From Lysobacteraceae bacterium (lineage in GTDB: Bacteria > Pseudomonadota > Gammaproteobacteria > Xanthomonadales > Rhodanobacteraceae), in assembly GCA_018971925.1 (NCBI GenBank), contig JAGWZT010000167.1, forward strand, positions 1 to 5,380: a DNA stretch of 5,380 bases. The letters run 5' to 3'. The notes below the pieces were generated by a model, which did no database searches, was not told the DNA's origin, and saw only the letters and a list, made by a program, of their open reading frames with translations. Positions 1 to 5,380 of the stretch are shown piece by piece. Made by a program: the position numbers and the translations under genes. Position 1 is the stretch's first letter. Each line of letters begins with the position of its first letter.

Positions 1-45
1 GGACGCGCCCACCCGTCGCATTGCCCCGATTCCCCCGTTCCCTTC

Positions 46-51
46 AGGAGG
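46..51 (+). promoter_or_regulatory. Ribosome binding site of the glutathione S-transferase gene
   Basis: AGGAGG is a perfect Shine-Dalgarno core, placed 7 bases before the ATG at 59. It decides the start, because the same reading frame is open without a stop back to the left edge of the window. No promoter can be recognised in the 58 bases upstream. Confidence 0.85.
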
Positions 52-58
52 TTCATTC

Positions 59-718
59 ATGAACGCCATTTCACCCGTCACTTTCTTCCACGCCCCGCAC
101 AGTCGTTCTTCCGTCACCCGCGCCATGCTCGAAGAACTGGGTGTGCCGTTCGACCTGGTGACGCTCGACCTGCAACGCAGCGAACAGCGCAGCGACGACT
201 ACCTTGCGATCAACCCGATGGGTAAGGTGCCGGCGATCCGCCACGAGGGCGTTTTGATCACCGAGCAGCCGGCGATCCTGATGTACCTAGCCGAACTGTA
301 TCCGGAGAAAGGCCTCGCGCCACCCGTCGACGATCCGCTGCGCGGACCCTACCTGCGCTGGATGGTGTTCTACGGTTCGTGTTTCGAACCGGCGATCATG
401 GATTTCTCGCAAAAACGCGAGCCCGTGCCGGCGATGGCCTGTGCGTACGGCGACTACGACAGCGTGATGCGGGTCATCGCCGCGCAGCTGAAGCAGGGAC
501 CCTGGCTGCTGGGTGATCGCTTCACCGCCGCCGACGTGCTGTGGGGCGGCGCGCTGAACTACGGGATACTGTTCAAGCTGGTTCCGGAACGGCCCGTGTT
601 GCGTGCCTATGTCGATCGCGTGCAGTCGCGCCCGGCGGTCCGGCGCGCGTTCGAGCTGGACGAAGCCTTGGCCGCGGAGCAGACCAGGCAGCGCGATGAA
701 CTGGCGGTCGGTGCCTGA
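59..718 (+). CDS. Glutathione S-transferase family protein
   Basis: A 219-residue soluble, presumably cytoplasmic, GST-fold enzyme; members conjugate glutathione to electrophiles or use it for redox or dehalogenation chemistry. The thioredoxin-like N-domain spans about residues 6-84. The active-site region is HAPHSRSS (11-18), where one of Ser15, Ser17 or Ser18 would be the catalytic residue, followed by the helix TRAMLEELGVPFD. NPMGKVPAI (52-60) carries the cis-proline Pro58. Glu69-Gln70 sits where many GSTs have Glu-Ser for binding the gamma-glutamyl group. The all-helical C-domain holds the N-capping box FTAAD (155-159), typical of the family. The length is normal for a bacterial GST. It resembles a common proteobacterial group sharing the 'YLAINPMGKVPAIRH' and 'RWMVFYGSCFEPA' stretches, from memory. 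It is followed 18 bases later by a YafY-type regulator, probably on the same transcript. Substrate is unknown. Confidence 0.93.
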   Translation: MNAISPVTFFHAPHSRSSVTRAMLEELGVPFDLVTLDLQRSEQRSDDYLAINPMGKVPAIRHEGVLITEQPAILMYLAELYPEKGLAPPVDDPLRGPYLRWMVFYGSCFEPAIMDFSQKREPVPAMACAYGDYDSVMRVIAAQLKQGPWLLGDRFTAADVLWGGALNYGILFKLVPERPVLRAYVDRVQSRPAVRRAFELDEALAAEQTRQRDELAVGA

Positions 719-736
719 TCCGGCGATCATGCATGG

Positions 737-1429
737 ATGCGCCGCGCCGATCGCCTGTTCCTGATCATCCATGCGCTTCGAGGACGCCGCACCGCGTTGC
801 CGGCGCGGCGTCTGGCCGAAAGCCTCGGCGTGTCGCTGCGCACGGTGTATCGCGACGTCGCGGACCTGCAGACGTCGGGCGTGCCGATCGAAGGCGAGGC
901 CGGCGTCGGCTACCTGCTGCGCAAGGGCTCGGACATCCCGCCGCTGATGTTCACGGCCGAGGAACTGGAATCGCTGGTGGTGGGCACGCGTTTCGTGCGC
1001 GCATTCGCGGGCGAACGTCTGGCCCGCGGCGCCCAATCGGCGATGCTGAAGATCGACGCCGTATTGCCGGAGGAATTGCGTGGGCGCGCCGAGCGCTCGC
1101 GCGTGTTCGTGCCGCAACGCTGGTACGAGGCGAAGTCCGGCGTGGTGGACGCCTTGCACGAGGCCATCGAGTCGCGGCGCGTGCTGAAGCTGGAATACCG
1201 CGACGCGGACGGCACCACCAGCACACGGGAAGTCGAACCGCTTTGTCTCGCATGCTGGGGGCCGGTCTGGACGCTCGGCGCGTGGTGCCGGATGCGCCGC
1301 GACTTCCGCAATTTCCGCCCCGACCGCATGCAGTTCGTCGCCACCGGCGAGATCTTCGCCGAGACGCCCGCGCGCGGACTGGATGCCTACCTCTCCACCA
1401 TGGGCGTGCGCCGCCAGCAATTCGAGTGA
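737..1429 (+). CDS. YafY family transcriptional regulator (HTH + WYL domain)
   Basis: A 230-residue cytoplasmic DNA-binding regulator. Residues 1-62 form a winged helix-turn-helix of the HTH_11/DeoR-like type: the helices lie in about 21-46 (LAESLGVSLRTVYRDVADLQ) and the wing is IEGEAGVGYLLR (51-62). A WYL ligand-sensing domain fills about 135-200. Its core reads WTLGAWC (178-184) followed by RRDFRNFRPDRM (187-198), with Thr in place of the Tyr of the name-giving W-Y-L triplet; from memory this is common in YafY proteins. The start is the only ATG in frame after the transferase stop. It lacks a clear Shine-Dalgarno, so it may be translated by coupling to the upstream gene. Overlapping ATGs at 729 and 733 lie in other frames and yield implausible Arg-rich proteins. 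Regulators of this family often sit beside the gene they control, which makes the transferase a likely target by inference. The ligand is unknown. Confidence 0.92.
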   Translation: MRRADRLFLIIHALRGRRTALPARRLAESLGVSLRTVYRDVADLQTSGVPIEGEAGVGYLLRKGSDIPPLMFTAEELESLVVGTRFVRAFAGERLARGAQSAMLKIDAVLPEELRGRAERSRVFVPQRWYEAKSGVVDALHEAIESRRVLKLEYRDADGTTSTREVEPLCLACWGPVWTLGAWCRMRRDFRNFRPDRMQFVATGEIFAETPARGLDAYLSTMGVRRQQFE

Positions 1430-1550
1430 CCTTTGGCCCATGCGCGCAGGGGTATGGCCGGCGCTATCGTGGTGGGGTTTCGCTGCGGAAGATGGCCGTG
1501 CAACGGGCGCCATCGACCAGTTCGTGGACGGGGTTGCCGGAGACGATCGC
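1430..1550. other. Gap between regulator and permease genes
   Basis: This 121-base stretch has no convincing promoter, terminator or operator. TTGGCC near 1433 and TATGGC near 1453 are only 14 bases apart, too close for a sigma-70 pair. The permease frame is open through the whole gap and has another ATG at 1440, so part of it could be coding if translation starts earlier than annotated. Confidence 0.5.
1539..1542 (+). promoter_or_regulatory. Probable ribosome binding site of the permease gene
   Basis: GGAG lies 8 bases before the ATG at 1551. It supports this start over the in-frame ATGs at 1383 (inside the regulator gene) and 1440, neither of which has comparable spacing to a purine-rich core. 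Confidence 0.55.
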
Positions 1551-3119
1551 ATGGTCGGGCAGGGCGGGTTCAAGAAAACGTTGAGCCTTACCGATCTCAC
1601 CTTCATCGGTCTCGGCGCGATTTTCGGTTCGGGCTGGTTGTTTTCCGCAAGCCACGTGGCGGACATCGCCGGTCCCGCGGGTATCGTGTCGTGGCTGATC
1701 GGCGGCGTGGCCGTGTTGTTGCTGGGGCTGGTCTATTGCGAGCTGGGCGCGGCGTTGCCGCACACCGGCGGCGTGGTGCGTTATCCCGTGTATTCACACG
1801 GCGCATTGCTCGGGTTCCTGATGGGGCTGATCACGCTGATCGCGTTTTCCAGCCTGATCGCGATCGAGGTCGAGGCATGCCGGCAATACGCTTCCGCGTG
1901 GTTTCCGCAACTCACGCGGACCGGTTCGCAGTCGCCGACGACGCTGGGCTGGTTTGTGCAGCTTGCGATCCTCGGGATTTTCTTCCTGCTGAACTATTTC
2001 AGCGTGAAGACTTTCGCGCGCGCCAACAACCTGGTCAGCGTGTTCAAGTTCGTGGTGCCGCTGGCGGTGATCGTCGCGCTGCTGTGGTTTTTCCGGCGGG
2101 ACAATCTCACCATGCACGGTTTCGCGCCGTTCGGTTTCGCAGGCGTCGCGGGCGCGGTATCCGCCGGCGGCGTCATCTTTGCCTATCTCGGGTTGACGCC
2201 GATCGTGTCGGTGGCAGGCGAGGTGCGCGATCCGCAACGCTCGATCCCGATCGCGTTGATCCTGTCGGTGTTGTTGTCCACAGGCATCTATCTTCTGTTG
2301 CAAGTGGCCTTCCTTGGCGCCGTGCCGGCCGCGATGGTGGCGCACGGCTGGCGTGGCATCGACAAGCTGTTCGCGCTGCCATTCCACGACATCGCGATGG
2401 CGCTGGGACTCGGCTGGCTGTCATTCCTCGTAGTGTGCGACGCGGTGATCTCGCCCAGCGGCTGCGGCAACATCTACATGAACGCCACGCCACGCGTGGT
2501 CTATGGCTGGGCGCGTGGCGGCACCTTCTTTCGGCTGTTCACGCGCGTCGATGCGAAGTCGGGCATTCCGCGCCCGGCGCTGTGGTTGACGCTCGCATTG
2601 GCGGTTTTCTGGATGCTGCCATTCCCGTCGTGGTCGGCGATGATCAGCGTGGTGTCGGCCGCGCTGGTCCTGAGTTACGCCGTCGCGCCGGTCGCCGTCG
2701 CCGCGTTGCGGCGCAGCGCCCCCGAAATGCCGCGACCTTTCCGCGTGCGCGGTTTCGGCGTGCTTGGGCCGCTGTCCTTCGTCGTCGCGGCGCTGATCGT
2801 TTACTGGTCCGGCTGGGGTGTGCTGTCCTGGCTGCTGGGTTTGCAGATCGTGCTGTACGTGGTTTACGTCGCCTATGTTGCGCGGGACCTATCACGCCGC
2901 GCCGAACTCGTGCAAGCCGTGCGCGCGTCGTTGTGGTTGATCGGCTTCTACGCGCTGATGATGGCCGTTTCATGCCTCGGCACTTTCGGCGGTACGGGCA
3001 TCATCGGATCGCCCTGGGATTCCGTGCTGGCGGTGGTGATCGCCCTGCTGGTTTACGCGTGGGGCGCGCGCACCGGCTTGCCCTCTTCGAGCACTGCAGT
3101 GGGTGGGGATGAAGATTAG
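1551..3119 (+). CDS. APC superfamily amino acid permease (YveA/AspP-like)
   Basis: A 522-residue inner-membrane secondary transporter, probably a proton-coupled importer of an amino acid. After a short cytoplasmic lead (GGFKKTLSLTDLTFIGLGA) it carries the APC glycine signature of the first helix, GAIFGSG (22-28). About 14 hydrophobic segments follow, near residues 14-34, 43-62, 84-105, 133-151, 162-181, 203-222, 232-257, 283-302, 342-360, 362-385, 404-420, 423-444, 460-476 and 489-505. The loop after the sixth segment reads GEVRDPQRSIP (223-233), a conserved APC feature. ELGAALPHTGGVVRYP (64-79) and the overall length of about 520 resemble the aspartate:proton symporter group (YveA/AspP), recalled without a search, so the substrate is tentative. 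Start: the ATG at 1551 leaves a normal N-terminus just before helix 1, whereas the ATG at 1440 would add 37 residues (MRAGVWPALSWW...) with no recognisable family content. The overlapping +2 frame is Arg/Gly-rich and is a shadow. Confidence 0.9.
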   Translation: MVGQGGFKKTLSLTDLTFIGLGAIFGSGWLFSASHVADIAGPAGIVSWLIGGVAVLLLGLVYCELGAALPHTGGVVRYPVYSHGALLGFLMGLITLIAFSSLIAIEVEACRQYASAWFPQLTRTGSQSPTTLGWFVQLAILGIFFLLNYFSVKTFARANNLVSVFKFVVPLAVIVALLWFFRRDNLTMHGFAPFGFAGVAGAVSAGGVIFAYLGLTPIVSVAGEVRDPQRSIPIALILSVLLSTGIYLLLQVAFLGAVPAAMVAHGWRGIDKLFALPFHDIAMALGLGWLSFLVVCDAVISPSGCGNIYMNATPRVVYGWARGGTFFRLFTRVDAKSGIPRPALWLTLALAVFWMLPFPSWSAMISVVSAALVLSYAVAPVAVAALRRSAPEMPRPFRVRGFGVLGPLSFVVAALIVYWSGWGVLSWLLGLQIVLYVVYVAYVARDLSRRAELVQAVRASLWLIGFYALMMAVSCLGTFGGTGIIGSPWDSVLAVVIALLVYAWGARTGLPSSSTAVGGDED

Positions 3120-3206
3120 GCCGTGGCGCGCGAGGCACGCGGCGTGTGCGCAGTCACGGGGGAAGCAAGTTGCCACGGTGTACAAATCATTTCGGAGGAC
3201 CGGTCC
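3120..3206. other. Gap between permease and propeller protein genes
   Basis: These 87 bases hold the ribosome binding site of the next gene and no recognisable terminator. A partial GC stem can be drawn (GCCGTG at 3120 against CACG-CGGC near 3136-3143), but it is mismatched and no T-run follows. No -35/-10 pair with correct spacing is visible, so a separate promoter for the next gene cannot be claimed. Confidence 0.5.
3194..3198 (+). promoter_or_regulatory. Ribosome binding site of the propeller protein gene
   Basis: GGAGG lies 8 bases before the ATG at 3207 and fixes the start. The choice is confirmed by the signal peptide that begins at once. The 10-base palindrome GGACCGGTCC (3197-3206) overlaps its last two bases and abuts the ATG. 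Confidence 0.85.
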
Positions 3207-3311
3207 ATGACAATCTTTCGTTCGGCTTCGCGCACCCTTTCGCATGCAGTGCGGTGGGCTTCGCTTGCACTGTTGGCGGTTGCGATGGGCACGAGCCTGC
3301 CGGCGCTCGCC
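3207..3311 (+). other. Sec signal peptide coding region
   Basis: Residues 1-35 of the propeller protein: a basic N-region with Arg5, Arg9 and Arg16, a hydrophobic core ASLALLAVAMG (18-28), and a C-region ending PALA before Gln36, a good Ala-X-Ala signal peptidase I site. There is no lipobox cysteine, so the mature protein should be released to the periplasm or beyond rather than lipidated. There is no twin-arginine motif. Confidence 0.85.
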
Positions 3312-5380
3312 CAGTCGAAGCCGCGCGGCCCGCAGAAGACGACCACGCCACCGCCGCTGCAATTCCATTACATGGGTCCGCCTGCGGGTGGCCGCATCGC
3401 GTCGGTCGCCGGGGTTCCGGGCGACTACTCCACGTATTACATGGGAGCGGCGTCGGGCGGGTTGTGGAAGTCCACGGATGGCGGCCACACCTTCCTGCCG
3501 ATCTTTGACGACCAGGACACGGCCGCGATCGGTGCGATCGCGGTCGCGCCCTCCGATTCCAGGACGGTCTGGGTGGGCACCGGCGAGCCGTGGTTCATTC
3601 GTCCCAGCGACATCTGGGGTGATGGCGTGTACAAGTCCACCGACGCCGGCAAGACCTGGCAGCACACGGGCCTGGTCAACACCGGCCGCATTGCGCGCAT
3701 CGCGATCAACCCGAAGGATCCCGGCAACGTGCTGGTGTGCGCCGAAGGACGTGGCAACAGCCCGCAACAGGAGCGCGGTGTTTACCGCACCACCGACGGC
3801 GGCAAGACCTGGAAACGCACGCTGTTCGTCAACGAACACACAGGCTGCAGCGGCCTCAGCATGGACCCGGGCAACCCCGACACCGTGTTGGCTGGAACCT
3901 GGCAAGTGACCGGGCGCACCTGGGCGGAGTTGAGCGGCGGCCCCGGCAGTGGCGTTTATATCTCCCACGACAACGGGCAGACGTGGACGCACGCCACCAA
4001 CGGCCTGCCGGCACCACCGCTGGGCAAGATCGACGTCACCATCGCGCCGTCCAATCCGCAGCGCATGTACGCGCTGATCCAGACCAGGGACCAGGGTTCG
4101 GTCTGGCGCAGCGACGATGGCGGCACCAGCTGGAAAGTGGTGAGCCATGACCGCAATCTCATCATGCGCGCCGGTTACTACATCTTCATCGAGGCCAACC
4201 CCAAGGACGCGAACGGCGTGCTGGTATTGAACAGCAGCCCGCATTACTCCAGCGACGGCGGGCTGACCTTCTCGGGCGAAGGCGGCAAGAACGTCAAACC
4301 CCTCGGCCCGGCTTCCTGCGGTGATTGTCACGACGGCTGGATCGACCCGACCAATCCCGCGCACTACGTGTTGACCGATGACGGCGGTGCGCAGATCGCC
4401 ACCGGTGCGGGCACCGCGCTCACGGTCGCGTTGCCGATCGGGCAGGTTTACCACATCGCAAGCGACAACCAGGTCCCCTACCGGATCTATGGCAATCGTC
4501 AGGACGACGGAGCCTGGCGCCTGTCCAGCGACATCTCGCTGCCCAGCGGCAACGGATTGCTGCCCAAAGGCGAATTCATGCCGCAGGGGAAGTCGCCCGA
4601 AGCGTTCTTCTCCGAACCCCACGGCAAGTTCAAGGTCGACAAGGCATTGCTCGCGCGCTATCCGAAAACCGCTCCGCCGCCGAAGGGCTGGGCCTTGGCG
4701 TCGGGCGGCGAGCCGGTGACACCACCGGATCGCAGCGGCTTCGAAGGGCCCAACGAGCCGTCGTCGACCTATCAGTATTTCCCGAACGCCTGCGAGTCTG
4801 GCTTCACGGTGCCCGATCCGAATGATCCGGACATCGTCTGGTCGTCGTGCTATGGCAACAACCTGTTTCGTTTCGACCTGACGCAGGGCACTCCGCATGC
4901 GGTGTCGCCGTCGCAAATCGCGTTGGATTCGCCACCCAACGAAACCAAGTACCGCTGCCACTGGACAGCGCCGCTGGCGATCGATCCGTTCGACAGCAAG
5001 AACGTGTACTTCGGTTGCCAGATGGTGTTGCGCACCAGCGATGCCGGGCATTCGTGGATCGAATTCAGCCCGGACCTTTCGACCCGCGATCCCTCGCGCA
5101 TCGTGCCCAGCGGCGGCATCATGCAGGACAACCTCGGCCAGTACTACGGCGAAGTGGTGTGGTCCATGGCGTTCTCGCCCATCGAGAAAGGCCTGCTGTG
5201 GGCGGGCACCAACGACGGCAAGCTCTGGTACACCATGGATGCGGAAGCGGCACAGGCACCGCAGTGGGTGGATGTCACCGCCAACCTGCACCTGCCGGCG
5301 TGGGGCGAGATCAACCAGATTTCACCGTCGCATTTCCACGCGGGCACGGTGTACATCGCCGTGGATTTTCGCTGGGCGGG
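3207..5380 (+). CDS. Exported VPS10/BNR (Asp-box) beta-propeller protein, partial at 3' end
   Basis: The frame is open from the ATG at 3207 to the window edge; 724 codons are visible and the C-terminus is missing. A signal peptide (1-35) and a Thr/Pro linker (to about 53) precede a propeller array. Asp-box motifs (S-x-D-x-G-x-T-W/F) occur at 89 (STDGGHTF), 144 (STDAGKTW), 195 (TTDGGKTW), 253 (SHDNGQTW), 302 (SDDGGTSW), 348 (SSDGGLTF) and 610 (TSDAGHSW). Family landmarks, recalled rather than searched, are SGGPGSGVY (243-251), HDGWIDPTNP (375-384), VYHIASDNQ followed by YGNRQDDG (to residue 435), and PSHFHAGTVYIAVD near the visible end. Such proteins are often called 'glycosyl hydrolase' or sortilin-related, usually about 1000 residues long. 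No catalytic triad or enzyme activity can be shown; binding of protein or glycan is equally possible. The visible part has eight cysteines, an even number that fits disulfides in the periplasm. Residues about 442-528 form a Pro/Gly-rich stretch without Asp-boxes. No functional link with the upstream permease is evident. Confidence 0.9.
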   Translation, partial: MTIFRSASRTLSHAVRWASLALLAVAMGTSLPALAQSKPRGPQKTTTPPPLQFHYMGPPAGGRIASVAGVPGDYSTYYMGAASGGLWKSTDGGHTFLPIFDDQDTAAIGAIAVAPSDSRTVWVGTGEPWFIRPSDIWGDGVYKSTDAGKTWQHTGLVNTGRIARIAINPKDPGNVLVCAEGRGNSPQQERGVYRTTDGGKTWKRTLFVNEHTGCSGLSMDPGNPDTVLAGTWQVTGRTWAELSGGPGSGVYISHDNGQTWTHATNGLPAPPLGKIDVTIAPSNPQRMYALIQTRDQGSVWRSDDGGTSWKVVSHDRNLIMRAGYYIFIEANPKDANGVLVLNSSPHYSSDGGLTFSGEGGKNVKPLGPASCGDCHDGWIDPTNPAHYVLTDDGGAQIATGAGTALTVALPIGQVYHIASDNQVPYRIYGNRQDDGAWRLSSDISLPSGNGLLPKGEFMPQGKSPEAFFSEPHGKFKVDKALLARYPKTAPPPKGWALASGGEPVTPPDRSGFEGPNEPSSTYQYFPNACESGFTVPDPNDPDIVWSSCYGNNLFRFDLTQGTPHAVSPSQIALDSPPNETKYRCHWTAPLAIDPFDSKNVYFGCQMVLRTSDAGHSWIEFSPDLSTRDPSRIVPSGGIMQDNLGQYYGEVVWSMAFSPIEKGLLWAGTNDGKLWYTMDAEAAQAPQWVDVTANLHLPAWGEINQISPSHFHAGTVYIAVDFRWA

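Noticed and set aside
733..1584. A 283-codon + strand open frame starting at the ATG at 733.
   Set aside because: It is an Arg-rich shadow of the YafY-type regulator, which starts four bases later in another frame and matches a known domain layout.
287..1666. A 459-codon minus-strand open frame across the transferase, regulator and start of the permease.
   Set aside because: Same codon-register antisense effect. It spans three genes with clear family signatures on the + strand, and its own product has no recognisable domain.
1433..3112. A 559-codon + strand open frame overlapping the permease.
   Set aside because: The product is Arg/Gly-rich with no domain, while the neighbouring frame gives a clear multi-spanning permease with the APC glycine signature.
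3120..3143. Possible terminator hairpin after the permease stop.
   Set aside because: The stem is mismatched (GCCGTG against CACGCGGC) and there is no following T-run.
3170..3186. Possible promoter: TTGCCA at 3170 and TACAAA at 3181 upstream of the propeller gene.
   Set aside because: The two boxes are only 5 bases apart, and neither has a partner at 16-18 bases.
3197..3206. Perfect 10-base palindrome GGACCGGTCC directly before the propeller ATG.
   Set aside because: Palindromes of this length are expected a few times by chance in a window of this size. As RNA it gives only a 3-base-pair stem with a 4-base loop, and no second copy was noticed.
2970..5291. A 773-codon open frame on the minus strand opposite the propeller gene, longer than the visible part of the real gene.
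   Set aside because: It is in exact codon register with the sense genes, so its stops would need TTA, CTA or TCA codons in the sense frame, which are rare in such GC-rich coding sequence. It crosses from the propeller gene into the permease gene, and its product is a His/Arg/Gln-rich sequence with no recognisable fold.

Overview
This is a GC-rich bacterial window in which third codon positions are dominated by G and C. It holds four genes, all on the + strand and tightly packed. From gene style and codon use I infer a proteobacterium, most likely a gammaproteobacterium of the Xanthomonadales/Rhodanobacteraceae type (Dyella, Rhodanobacter or Luteibacter-like). No ribosomal or phylogenetic marker is present, so this is only a leaning. 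I see no RNA gene, CRISPR array, insertion sequence, phage gene or origin.

Left part (59-1429): a soluble glutathione S-transferase-family enzyme with a strong AGGAGG ribosome binding site, then, 18 bases after its stop, a YafY-type regulator with an N-terminal helix-turn-helix and a C-terminal WYL domain. The close spacing suggests one transcript. The regulator is a reasonable candidate to control the transferase, but no operator is visible because only 58 bases lie upstream.

Middle part (1430-3119): a 121-base gap, then a membrane permease of the APC (amino acid-polyamine-organocation) superfamily with about 14 hydrophobic segments. It resembles the YveA/AspP-like aspartate:proton symporter group. 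Its start is set at the ATG at 1551; an earlier in-frame ATG at 1440 is possible.

Right part (3207 to the window edge): the largest gene, an exported protein with a Sec signal peptide and at least seven Asp-box (BNR) motifs, of the VPS10/sortilin-like beta-propeller family often labelled 'glycosyl hydrolase'. It is open to the right edge (724 codons visible) and its C-terminus is missing. Its oddities are eight cysteines, including a CGDCH sequence in a loop where relatives, as I recall them, carry a His/Asn-rich GDNHD-type sequence, and a long Pro/Gly-rich stretch where relatives have a short linker.

The first two genes plausibly form a detoxification/redox unit. The permease and the propeller protein follow on the same strand, but nothing in the sequence shows that they work together. 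I found no convincing new multi-gene system. The points most worth a second look are in the propeller protein.
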